DNA of 34,518 nucleotides, from positions 1 through 34,518 of the forward strand of contig DAIDKV010000065.1 of NCBI GenBank assembly GCA_027449865.1, given 5' to 3'. Below, in pieces: positions 1 through 7,202 of the stretch. Numbering within the stretch: the stretch's first letter is position 1; the number at the start of each line of letters is the position of its first letter. A program made the position numbers and the translations under genes. Under the pieces are notes generated by a model. The model saw only the letters and a list, made by a program, of their open reading frames with translations. It was not told the origin of the DNA and did no database searches. This stretch comes from Planctomycetales bacterium (GTDB lineage: Bacteria > Planctomycetota > Planctomycetia > Isosphaerales > Isosphaeraceae).

Positions 1-217
1 GTTGATGTCGACCTGGTCGCTGGACATGACGACCTGCACCACCGGGGGTTGGGTGTCCTGGACCACGGTCAACGTATAATCGAGCGGGGTTGGCGCCGTC
101 AAGCCGGCGGGGTTGGTGGCCTGGACCTCGATGGTGTACGGGCTGCCGGCGATGTCGGCGGCGGAGGTGGCCCAGGTGATCAGGCCCGAGCCGTCGATGG
201 TCATCCCCGATGGCGGC

Positions 218-483
218 GGGACGACGAAGGAATACGTCAATGGGTCGCCGGCCTGGACCTGGTAGGAGTAGACCTGTCCGGCGGTGACGGTTTGAGCCCC
301 GCCCACCTATCCCCTCCTGAAATACCCCAGACTGCCCAGGTCGCGTCAAGATCTAGGGATGTCCCCTTTCTTTTCCCCGGGACGACGAAGGAATACGTCA
401 ATGGGTCACCGGCCGGATCGCTGGCCTGGACCGGGTAGGAGTAGACCTGTCCGGCGGTGACGGTCTGGGCGCCGCTGGCGACG
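218..483. repeat. Two near-identical copies of an Ig-module segment
   Basis: Copy one (218-303) and copy two (379-483) both start GGGACGACGAAGGAATACGT and both contain GGAGTAGACCTGTCCGGCGG. Copy two has about 18 extra bases that restore the residues ASDPAG missing from copy one. The copies are separated by the foreign segment at 304-378. They are most simply adjacent modules of a tandem-repeat protein. Confidence 0.75.
304..378. repeat. Foreign 75-base insert, likely dispersed-repeat remnant
   Basis: This block interrupts the Ig-repeat reading frame and differs in style from both flanks. On the minus strand it starts GGGGAAAAGAAAGGGGACAT and ends with GGAGGGGATAGGTGGG. It codes for nothing recognisable. 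The GGGGACAT-type opening resembles short dispersed sequences I associate with planctomycete genomes, but that family assignment is memory-based inference. No target-site duplication could be defined. Confidence 0.45.
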
Positions 484-528
484 ATCGAGGGGGGCTGCGA
501 ATCGACGATCGTCATCGGAACGGCGGTT

Positions 529-692
529 GTTGCTTTATCTCAATTCATTCCCGTTTACTCCATTTATTTGGTTCCTGACCCCTTATTCCCTCCCTAACGC
601 GCACGTCCGGACCTGTGGGAGCCCTGGGGGGCAATCCCCCAGGGCGACCCGGCCCGTTTCCCGTCTATCGTAGAAAATCGCATATGTGAGTT
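529..692. repeat. Repeat-like non-coding block with perfect hairpin
   Basis: This gene-free stretch joins the broken Ig gene to the end of the DUF4276 gene. On the minus strand it carries GGGGTCAGGAACCAAATAAA at 588-569, followed by AT-rich sequence, much lower in GC than the surroundings. It also holds the perfect 10-bp hairpin listed separately. Sequences with GGGGTCAGGAACC next to a GC-rich hairpin look like a dispersed REP-type element. No transposase lies in the window. Confidence 0.4.
621..645 (-). terminator. Perfect 10-bp hairpin after the DUF4276 gene
   Basis: Arms GCCCTGGGGG (621-630) and CCCCCAGGGC (636-645) pair perfectly around the 5-base loop GCAAT. The hairpin starts about 48 bases past the stop of the DUF4276 gene, so it could end that operon's transcript. 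No T-run follows on the minus strand. It may equally be the folded part of the repeat element in which it sits. Confidence 0.4.
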
Positions 693-1322
693 TCATTTGC
701 GTTCCCCGGCCCACGGTTCCGAGCGACTGGAGGCGGTGGCCTGAATCAGGTTGGTGATCTCGCGAAGGCATTTCTCGAATGAACGGGACCGTGTCGCGGC
801 TAAATCCAGATCAAAGGTGGCAGTGAGTGCTGCCTGGTCGAGGGTCTCCCTGTAAGTGGACCCATCGATTCTGTGCCGTGTCATCCATTCCTTGGCCCCT
901 CGGATCGATTCGGGATCGGTTGGTGGGTCCAGGTCATCTCTTAATCCGCGCTTGCCCCGGATCGACTCGGCTGAGGCCAGGAACCAGCCTTCGAATTCGC
1001 GATTCGCCAGGACAAGGCCGATCACACGGTCGCTGCGAGCACGGTTCAGGAGCTGGGGGCCAAGCGTTGCCGGGCAATCATCATCGCTATCAAGCAGGAT
1101 CAGGATGCTTCCTTGCGGGCCGACCTGTCGTGCGCTGAATTCGACGGCTCTTTCGAATTCGCCGCCGCGGAGGAGCGTGGATCGGGAATACCTCAGAGGG
1201 CGGTTGATGACAATCGATAGGGACGGATCGATCCGAGTAGCGATTCGCCGGATCAGGATCGGTACGGCCTCGACTTCTCCATGGCCCTCCACGATGCAGG
1301 CAATCGACCGGGGCGCCTTCAC
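693..1322 (-). CDS. DUF4276 family protein (TOPRIM-like partner of ATPase)
   Basis: 209 residues, a normal length for DUF4276. The N-terminus IACIVEGHGEVEAVPILIRR (about 8-27) matches the family's first strand with conserved Glu and Gly. ILILLDSDDDCPATLG (about 73-88) is an acidic strand end like the metal-binding DxD of TOPRIM folds, and NREFEGWFLAS (about 107-117) is a further family landmark. From established knowledge, DUF4276 proteins occur next to ABC/SMC-type ATPases, as here. Relation to TOPRIM nucleases is inference from these acidic motifs. The start is a GTG whose bases overlap the ATPase stop as GTGA (1322-1319), so translation is very likely coupled. Function is unproven; a nuclease or effector role in a defence pair is the leading idea. 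Confidence 0.85.
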   Translation of the reverse strand: MKAPRSIACIVEGHGEVEAVPILIRRIATRIDPSLSIVINRPLRYSRSTLLRGGEFERAVEFSARQVGPQGSILILLDSDDDCPATLGPQLLNRARSDRVIGLVLANREFEGWFLASAESIRGKRGLRDDLDPPTDPESIRGAKEWMTRHRIDGSTYRETLDQAALTATFDLDLAATRSRSFEKCLREITNLIQATASSRSEPWAGERK

Positions 1323-2545
1323 GATTCGCCCCCTCCGTCGAAAAGCTGTGGCGTGGAGGCAAACTGTGCTTCGGCGGGCTTCCTGGGTCGAAGTTGATCG
1401 AGCCTCAGAAGTTCTCCTGGCGTGTAGAGTCGATCTCGGATCGCCTCTTTTCCTGCGTCATCCAGGGCGGCAATCCGGGTCTCGCCCTGTTCCGCGACCA
1501 CGGGGAGGATCTCTTCGTTGCGGATCTCCGGGTCGTCGAGGAGGTCTGGACTATGGCTCGTGACGAGGACCTGGGTCTTCCCGCAGGCGTCTCGCAGGCT
1601 GTCACGCAGCACACCCGCGGCAGCGGGATGCAGGGCGATCTCGGGTTCCTCGATTCCGACGAGCGGGACACGATAGGCGGAGGCTGGGTGGTCGGTGGTC
1701 TGGAGGAGCGCAACAAGGATACCGAGTGCCCGTAGCGTTCCATCGGACATGTTGGCCGCGAAGAAGTGCCAGGGCTGTTTGCTACCCGCCACCTCCTGGC
1801 GGAACACGATCGATTCCTTGGGGCCGACCGGCTTCGCCTCGAATCCCCGAATCCCGGGGACGACCTTCGAGAGATATTCCTCGACGCGTGCTTTCAAGGG
1901 CGGACTCTCACGCTCCAGCCGCCCAAGGACACTCGCCAGATTGCTACCATCGCGTCGAAGGATTTCTCCGGCGTCGGGGGATTGAAGATCGCGGATTCGG
2001 TCGGGATTCAGGTTGTAGAACGCCATGTGAGTTAGGGCGTTGTATACCGGACGGAATTCCTCGAGTCCGGAAACATTCACGAGATAGAGGCGATCACTGG
2101 ACGCGACTGGGGCTGTGGAAAGGCTGGTGTTGCTGACCTTCCCGGCCTCGACGCGATAGAAAGATTCCCCACAGAGGGCGATGGGGCGACTCAGGCGGCA
2201 CTCCTCGCATTGGACCTCGTATCCTCCCTGCGGACGAGCACCGATCCGAAATGAGTATTCGCCTGCTTCTCCACCCGGCAGGCGAAAGTGCAGGCTGATG
2301 CTGAAGTGATTGGGATGCCCCCCGGAGCGGCGACGAACCTCCTGGATGCCTCCTCGGTCGCGGAGTGCATGGTCGAGCGATGTGTTGAGCGCGTCGGAGA
2401 CGAAACGCAGGGCGTCGAGAAAGTTGCTCTTGCCTGAGCCGTTTGGTCCAACCAGGAACATCAGTCTTCGTAGCCGGACATCGCATCGGGCAATGCTCCT
2501 GAAATCCTTCAGGACGACCCGCGTGATCAGGGTGGGATCGCTCAT
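1319..2545 (-). CDS. ABC/SMC-type AAA ATPase, partner of DUF4276
   Basis: 408 residues from the chosen start. ATP-binding motifs are complete: Walker A GPNGSGKS at 33-40, signature MSDGTLRALG at 266-275, Walker B PLVGIEEPE near 294-302 and the switch His in SHSPDLL near 331. The order and spacing fit the AAA_21/RecF-like group, related to the ATPases of OLD and PARIS-type defence systems. The middle part (about 80-260) has no recognised motif. I chose the ATG at 2545 over the in-frame ATG five codons upstream because GGAG sits seven bases before it. It is the first gene of a two-gene operon and overlaps the DUF4276 gene by four bases. About 200 bases separate it from dabA, so it probably has its own promoter, though no clear one was seen. 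Confidence 0.85.
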   Translation of the reverse strand: MSDPTLITRVVLKDFRSIARCDVRLRRLMFLVGPNGSGKSNFLDALRFVSDALNTSLDHALRDRGGIQEVRRRSGGHPNHFSISLHFRLPGGEAGEYSFRIGARPQGGYEVQCEECRLSRPIALCGESFYRVEAGKVSNTSLSTAPVASSDRLYLVNVSGLEEFRPVYNALTHMAFYNLNPDRIRDLQSPDAGEILRRDGSNLASVLGRLERESPPLKARVEEYLSKVVPGIRGFEAKPVGPKESIVFRQEVAGSKQPWHFFAANMSDGTLRALGILVALLQTTDHPASAYRVPLVGIEEPEIALHPAAAGVLRDSLRDACGKTQVLVTSHSPDLLDDPEIRNEEILPVVAEQGETRIAALDDAGKEAIRDRLYTPGELLRLDQLRPRKPAEAQFASTPQLFDGGGES

Positions 2546-2744
2546 CTTGATTCTCCGCATGGAAGTATTTTCGATTTACGATCCCTTGAATCTGTTCGGT
2601 GTTCGATCCGGCGTTTTCTCTGGTCGATCGCTCTATCCATTGTGGTCGACATGGGACGATCAGTCCAGTTGGCGAGGTGGCGAGTCATCGAGAGCGATCC
2701 ATTGATGTCGAGCGCCGGGCCTCGGGCTTTCCGAAGTTGATGGA

Positions 2745-5123
2745 CTATCCCTGCTGATCTTCCCAGCCTCGGCCCGGTATCCATCGCGCGGCGTTTGACC
2801 CCTCGGGGTCGATCGCGAAGAGGCGGACCCATCCGTTGTTGACCAGGTCGCGTGCGGTCGGGCTCTTCGAGAGGGCCCGCTCGATCCGGTCGCGGGGCGC
2901 CTCGACGATCACCTGGAGCCGGATCGGGTCGTGGAACCATCGGCCGTCGGGCGCGTGGACCGACTGGATCGAGAGCCCGGCGCGAAGGTCGCCGCCATTG
3001 CCCACGACCACCCCGTGCGTTCCCACCCGGTTGTGCAGCGCCTTGGTTCCCGAGCCGAAGTTCTGGTTGTCGACCGTTGAGGCGAGGTATTGCCCGCTAA
3101 TCCAGGCGGCGACCACCATCGGCGCCGAGAGAATCGCCGTGAGGGTCGAGCCTTCCGGGTCGGCCGTTGGGTCGTACTCGTGCAGGAAGGCCCGGCCTTC
3201 AAGGTCGACGCCAAGGGTCCGGGCGCGCCGGGCGGCGATGAAGGCGGCGTTGCGAGCCAGGCCCCACTCGGGGCGGACCTCGCCGCCGTCTCGGGCGCGT
3301 CGGTCGAGGATGCGAGCCAGGCGACCCCCCTGCCCCGGGTCGAGGCCGAGCGCCCCGGCGCGCTCGATCCGGACCCGCGCGCCGGCTTCCTCCAGATGAG
3401 CCCGAAGACGATCGACGTCGGCCCGGTGCGAGGTCGGGAGCCGGTCGAGGTCGAGGAGCGTCAGGCGGTCGACGGTCGTCTCGTGGACCCCGGCGAGGAA
3501 GTGCGTGTCGACAGGGATCGGACGCCCGCGCTGGGCGAGCGCCTCGCGAACGTCGGGATCGTTGAGGATCGCCGCGGCGATCCGGGCGTTGAGCGCCCCG
3601 CCGTGCCCGCCGCAGGCGCCGCAGTGCAGGGCGGCGGCGTGCGGGTTGTTGGCGCTGGTTCCTTCGTGGCCGAACAGCACGACCAGCCTCGCGATCGGCC
3701 CGTGCGGGCCCAGGCTCAGGCCCGCCAGCAGGCCCAGGGCCAGCTCAACCCGGCGCTCGATCGAGAGCCCACCCCCCTGCCCGTCCGGGTGCAGTTCGAC
3801 CGGGGTCTCGGCCTCCGAGGGCCCCACCCGCCGGCCTCCGGCGATCGCATCGATCGCGAGGCCGACGCCGGAGAGCGCCCCCAGCAGCTCAACGGCCGCG
3901 AACGCCGACGCCGGCGCCGCCATCACCGCCTTCCAGGCCGAGGCGATCGTTGATCGCCAGGTCCTCGGCGCCGGTTGGCCGATCGCGATCGCCGGACGCA
4001 GAAGCGCCGGGCATCGCACCGTTCCGTCACCCCGCCACTCGACCGGGATGCCGAAAAATCCCGCGAAACCCAGCGTCTGGATGCCCGGGTCCCGCGCCTC
4101 GAGGTGACGCCGAATCGGCTCCGATCGGACGTCGATGCAAAAAACCGCCTGCACCGTCGGCCGATCGCTCGCGTCGGCCCGGGATGTCGTCGAGAGGATT
4201 CGGCGAAGAAGTGTACGACTATAAGAATCCTCAAACGCTTCCTGAAACGCCAGCCGGATCGATTCGTCCTCGACACCGGCCGGCGCGGGCGGGGGTGCGA
4301 GGGTTCGCCTGGGAGCCAGCTCGAAGGCGGCGGCGTCGCCGACGATCCGGATCGCGAGCAGGTCGAGCATGGCGCCTGGGTCGTTGGACCCGTCCTGCCA
4401 GCCCTCTCGGCGGAGGTACGAGGCCCAGCCGCGCAGGCCGCCGAGCAGGCGGTGGAAGTAGGGTTCGAGGTCGTCGACGTCGAGGCCCAGCCGGGCGACC
4501 ATCGCGGCGATCGCGGAACGGGCGTCGACGGGAACCTGGTCGAGCCAGGCCCGCCATCCGCGGAGTCCGTCGATCTCGGGCGATCGGTCGGCTCGCGCGG
4601 CCTCTCGCCACGATGCGAACAGGCCCTCCATCGGATCGATCGGCCAGAACGTTCCGCCGCCGCCGGCATGCACGGCGCACCATCGGGCGGCCTGTCGGAT
4701 CACCAGGCCGTGCCAGGGTCCTCCGATCCGTTCGGCGAACGTCGGGAAGGTCTCCGAGGGCCGGGTCGGCGGCTCGGCCCGGCCGTCGAGGATCGCCGAG
4801 AGCCGGTCGGCGTCGTGTCCCGATCGGGCCGAGGCGTGGCGGAGGTTCTCGGCGTCGATCGATCCGGCGCGCCAGAGGGCTCGATAGGCGTCGACCCTCG
4901 GCAGGATGTCGGCGTCGAGGGCATCGGCGACGTCGGCCGCGGCCTCGGCGATCGGCTGTCCGAGGTGTCCGAGAAACGGGTGGACGGCGATGAAGTTCGG
5001 CAGGTCCCAGAGCGGCGGGAACCGCCGGCAGACGGTCTCCATCGCGCCCGAGAGGGCGTCTGCCTCAACGATCGCTCCGCGAGGCTCCGCGATCGGACTG
5101 GTCGGTTCGAGCAGCTCAGGCAC
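2745..5123 (-). CDS. dabA: DabA, inorganic carbon uptake subunit (DUF2309)
   Basis: 792 residues, full length for the DUF2309/DabA family. DabA is a carbonic-anhydrase-like cytoplasmic protein that works with a membrane partner to accumulate bicarbonate. The proposed zinc and active-site residues are all visible: C329, D331 and R333 in AVFCIDVRSEPIRRHLE, and H486 and C501 in FGHEGTSANNPHAAALHCGA. The 15-residue His-to-Cys spacing equals that of the characterised Halothiobacillus protein. CGACGGHGG follows. It starts with GTG, six bases after GGGAGG, and overlaps the end of dabB by eight bases, so the two are one translationally coupled operon with dabB first. No frameshift or missing residue was seen. 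In a heterotroph its likely job is supplying bicarbonate for carboxylations at low CO2. Confidence 0.95.
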   Translation of the reverse strand: MPELLEPTSPIAEPRGAIVEADALSGAMETVCRRFPPLWDLPNFIAVHPFLGHLGQPIAEAAADVADALDADILPRVDAYRALWRAGSIDAENLRHASARSGHDADRLSAILDGRAEPPTRPSETFPTFAERIGGPWHGLVIRQAARWCAVHAGGGGTFWPIDPMEGLFASWREAARADRSPEIDGLRGWRAWLDQVPVDARSAIAAMVARLGLDVDDLEPYFHRLLGGLRGWASYLRREGWQDGSNDPGAMLDLLAIRIVGDAAAFELAPRRTLAPPPAPAGVEDESIRLAFQEAFEDSYSRTLLRRILSTTSRADASDRPTVQAVFCIDVRSEPIRRHLEARDPGIQTLGFAGFFGIPVEWRGDGTVRCPALLRPAIAIGQPAPRTWRSTIASAWKAVMAAPASAFAAVELLGALSGVGLAIDAIAGGRRVGPSEAETPVELHPDGQGGGLSIERRVELALGLLAGLSLGPHGPIARLVVLFGHEGTSANNPHAAALHCGACGGHGGALNARIAAAILNDPDVREALAQRGRPIPVDTHFLAGVHETTVDRLTLLDLDRLPTSHRADVDRLRAHLEEAGARVRIERAGALGLDPGQGGRLARILDRRARDGGEVRPEWGLARNAAFIAARRARTLGVDLEGRAFLHEYDPTADPEGSTLTAILSAPMVVAAWISGQYLASTVDNQNFGSGTKALHNRVGTHGVVVGNGGDLRAGLSIQSVHAPDGRWFHDPIRLQVIVEAPRDRIERALSKSPTARDLVNNGWVRLFAIDPEGSNAARWIPGRGWEDQQG

Positions 5124-6573
5124 CTTGCACCTCCCGGAGGCCGAAAATCCGAGCGACGCGGTCGACCAGTCGGTCCGCGATCGCGCCGAAATAGAAGCCG
5201 TTCAACGCGTGGACATAAAACGCTCGACCGGCGGCAGTCCGCCCGAGTGCGGGGAACATCGCCCGGACGACGATCAGCGCGGCGAACGTGGCGACCGGGA
5301 TCGTCGCGGCGACGATCGCCGTTGAGCTTTCGATCGGCCGGCTCTCGCCCAGCACCGGCGCCAGGTAGAGATCCGCGCCCCGGTAGAGGGCGAAGGCCAG
5401 AATGGCCGAGGCGGGTGTTGCGATCGCCGCCGAGACGACCCAGCCCGGCCGCCACGACCGGCCGATCGCGACGCCCCACCCCTGCCCGATCGCCATCGCC
5501 AGAATCGCCGCCATGGCCCACTCGCCGGGCGATTCGCCGGGCGCGAAGCCGGTGACCCTCGCCGCGATCATCATCGCCGGGACGGCGGCCGCGGTCCCGA
5601 TGAGGGCGGCCATCGGCGACCTTGAGGGATCGAGCTTCGGCCCAGGCGCGGGAAGCTCGCCGATCGTCAGGAAGGCGCGGGCCTTGTACCAGCCGTGGCC
5701 GAGGATGTGCAGCATCGCCGCCGGGAAGGCGCCCAGACCGCACTCGATCATCAGAAAGCCCATCTGCGCGACCGTGGACCAGGCGAGCGTTCGCTTGGCC
5801 TTCGCCTGAGCCCACATCGCCAGCATCCCAATCGCCAGCGTGCTCGACCCGATCGCCGAGAGGATCAGCAGCGCCGCCTCAGACTGCCCGACGATCGGCG
5901 AGGTCCGGATCAGTAGCGCTCCGCCTGCGTTGATGACCCCGGCGTGCATCATCGCCGAGACGGGCGTCGGGGCCTCCATCGTCTCGGGGAGCCAGCTATG
6001 GAACGGGAATTGTGCCGATTTGGTCAGCGCCGCGATCACGATCAGGACCGCCGCCGCATGGGCGGCCGTCGCGTCGGCCGGGGCCGGGGCGCGGTCGATC
6101 TCGAGCAGGTCGGTCGTCCCCCAAGCCTGCACGGTCGTCGCAATCGCCCCGATCAGCGCCGCATCTCCGATCCGGCTGATGAGAAACTTCTTCCGCGCCG
6201 GTCGGACCGCCTCGGCCCGGTCGGGATAATGGGTGAGGAGCCGGTGCAGGCCGAAACTCGTCAACGACCAGGCGATAAACAGCGGGATCAAATCGGTCGC
6301 CAGCATCAAAAGCCCGGCCGAGCCCACCGTGAACGCCAGCCAGCCCAGGAACCGACCCCGCCTCGGGTCGCCTTCCAGATGCCGGACCGAGAACCGAAAC
6401 ACCGAGGCGCCCACCGTCGCCACCAGCATCGCCATCGCGGCGCCCAGGCGGTCGACTGTGAGCCCTCCCAGATGCCAGGGCCTCGCCCCGATCGCCTGCC
6501 CAACCACCGCGACCGCCGAAAACCCGGCCAGAACCGCCATCGCCGCCGTCGCCCACCGCCACGAACGTCCCAT
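5116..6573 (-). CDS. dabB: DabB, NuoL-like ion-conducting membrane subunit
   Basis: About 485 residues of nearly continuous hydrophobic helices, shorter than respiratory NuoL as expected for DabB. The proton-channel core of the NuoL/MrpA family is clear: ALTKSAQFPFHSWLPETM followed by EAPTPVSAMMHAGVINAGG (about 185-222), including the channel Lys and His residues. A second conserved stretch, KRTLAWSTVAQMGF, is followed by HILGHGWYKARAFL. In DAB complexes this subunit is thought to couple cation flow to DabA. The start is ATG at 6573 or GTG at 6585, four codons apart, with similarly weak ribosome-binding sites. Its pairing with dabA rules out a stray Complex I subunit. No other nuo or mrp genes are near. 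Confidence 0.93.
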   Translation of the reverse strand: MGRSWRWATAAMAVLAGFSAVAVVGQAIGARPWHLGGLTVDRLGAAMAMLVATVGASVFRFSVRHLEGDPRRGRFLGWLAFTVGSAGLLMLATDLIPLFIAWSLTSFGLHRLLTHYPDRAEAVRPARKKFLISRIGDAALIGAIATTVQAWGTTDLLEIDRAPAPADATAAHAAAVLIVIAALTKSAQFPFHSWLPETMEAPTPVSAMMHAGVINAGGALLIRTSPIVGQSEAALLILSAIGSSTLAIGMLAMWAQAKAKRTLAWSTVAQMGFLMIECGLGAFPAAMLHILGHGWYKARAFLTIGELPAPGPKLDPSRSPMAALIGTAAAVPAMMIAARVTGFAPGESPGEWAMAAILAMAIGQGWGVAIGRSWRPGWVVSAAIATPASAILAFALYRGADLYLAPVLGESRPIESSTAIVAATIPVATFAALIVVRAMFPALGRTAAGRAFYVHALNGFYFGAIADRLVDRVARIFGLREVQGA

Positions 6574-6653
6574 TGGATCCCCCACGCAATCCCAGGCCCC
6601 CGTTCCCCGCGGCCGACTCCGCCGGTATAGTCATCGGGTGGGGTGTCGCTGTG

Positions 6654-6695
6654 ATTCACGAAATTTGAGTCGTGTATTCTGTATCGCATTTTATA
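6654..6695 (+). promoter_or_regulatory. Candidate promoter and operator between dabB and regulator
   Basis: An imperfect palindrome, ATTCACGA (6654-6661) and TCGTGTAT (6670-6677), has CACGA/TCGTG arms around an 8-base AT-rich centre. A candidate plus-strand promoter overlaps it: TTGAGT (6665-6670), an 18-base spacer, then TTTTAT (6689-6694). A site here could serve autoregulation of the small regulator and control of dabB. The minus-strand promoter could not be placed beyond a weak TATACC at 6628-6623. Confidence 0.4.
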
Positions 6696-6737
6696 GGCGG
6701 TCCGTCAAGGGGCATTGGGACGGCCGGGGGGTGGTGC

Positions 6738-7031
6738 ATGTCGGATGTGCCGGACTGGACGTTTCTGAGCAATCACGCGCATGTGCTGCTTTGTATTGCG
6801 CAGGAGCCGGGGGTTCGGTTAAGGGACGTGGCGGAGCGGGTGGGGATCACGGAGCGGGCGGTGCAGCGGATCGTGGCGGATCTGGAGGCGGGGGGCTATC
6901 TGTCGAGGGTCCGGACGGGTCGTCGGAACGTGTACGAGGTCCACGCGGATCGACCGCTCCGGCATCCGGTTGAGGCGCACCGGCAGGTGGCGGCATTACT
7001 GGATCTGGTGCTGGGACGGGGCGGGGCGTGA
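6738..7031 (+). CDS. Small winged-helix transcriptional regulator
   Basis: 97 residues from the ATG at 6738; a longer in-frame start at 6672 adds residues unlike the family. WTFLSNHAHVLLCIAQEP (7-24) and RLRDVAERVGITERAVQRIV (about 27-46) form the helix-turn-helix. DLEAGGYLSRVRTGRRNVYE (about 48-67) is the beta-wing, as in MarR/ArsR-like winged helices (HTH_24 type). No ligand or metal-binding cysteine cluster is present. It is transcribed away from dabB across about 160 bases, the usual layout of a local regulator, so control of dabBA is the natural inference. Known DAB operons often have LysR-type regulators, so this would be a different arrangement. Confidence 0.8.
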   Translation: MSDVPDWTFLSNHAHVLLCIAQEPGVRLRDVAERVGITERAVQRIVADLEAGGYLSRVRTGRRNVYEVHADRPLRHPVEAHRQVAALLDLVLGRGGA

Positions 7032-7202
7032 GGCCGAATGGGTGAAACGGGAGGGTTAGGCTCCGGCCGAGCTACAGTCGTTCGCGGAGACGGCTCGCCG
7101 GGGGCTCGATCTACCGGATGCTGCGGACTTTTGGTTGAACGATTTAGCCCCGATTCGGTAGAAAATAGAGGATGGCCATAGATTTTGGGAAATGCCTGGA
7201 CG

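Larger units (their letters stand above)
1..515 (-). pseudogene. Broken Ig-like (He_PIG-type) repeat surface protein, partial
   Basis: Two pieces of one repeat protein are seen. The upstream piece (from about 515 down to 379) reads TAVPMTIVDSQPPSIVASGA, then QTVTAGQVYSYPVQASDPAG and DPLTYSFVVP. The downstream piece (303 to 1) reads AQTVTAGQVYSYQVQAGDPL, TYSFVVPPPSGMTIDGSG and LITWATSAADIAGSPYTIEV before running off the left edge. Such modules (putative Ig, cadherin-like) are typical of large secreted or surface proteins of planctomycetes. Between the pieces lie about 75 foreign bases that also shift the frame, so the upstream piece reads into nonsense and stops at 237. Upstream the frame closes at a TGA at 540-542, in another repeat-like stretch. 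The ATG at 515 is probably internal to the old gene, not its true start. The domain identity is fairly secure and the pseudogene status likely; the original length cannot be judged. Confidence 0.7.

Noticed and set aside
583-771. 62-codon minus-strand open frame overlapping the end of the DUF4276 gene
   Set aside because: It runs through the hairpin and repeat-like block and reads as translated repeat DNA rather than a protein.
3975-5555. 526-codon open frame on the plus strand across dabA and dabB
   Set aside because: Antisense shadow of two well-identified genes and without any recognisable motif.
5116-6585. Interpretation of the NuoL-like gene as a respiratory Complex I or Mrp antiporter subunit
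   Set aside because: No other nuo or mrp genes are adjacent, the protein is short, and it overlaps a DUF2309 gene, which identifies it as DabB.
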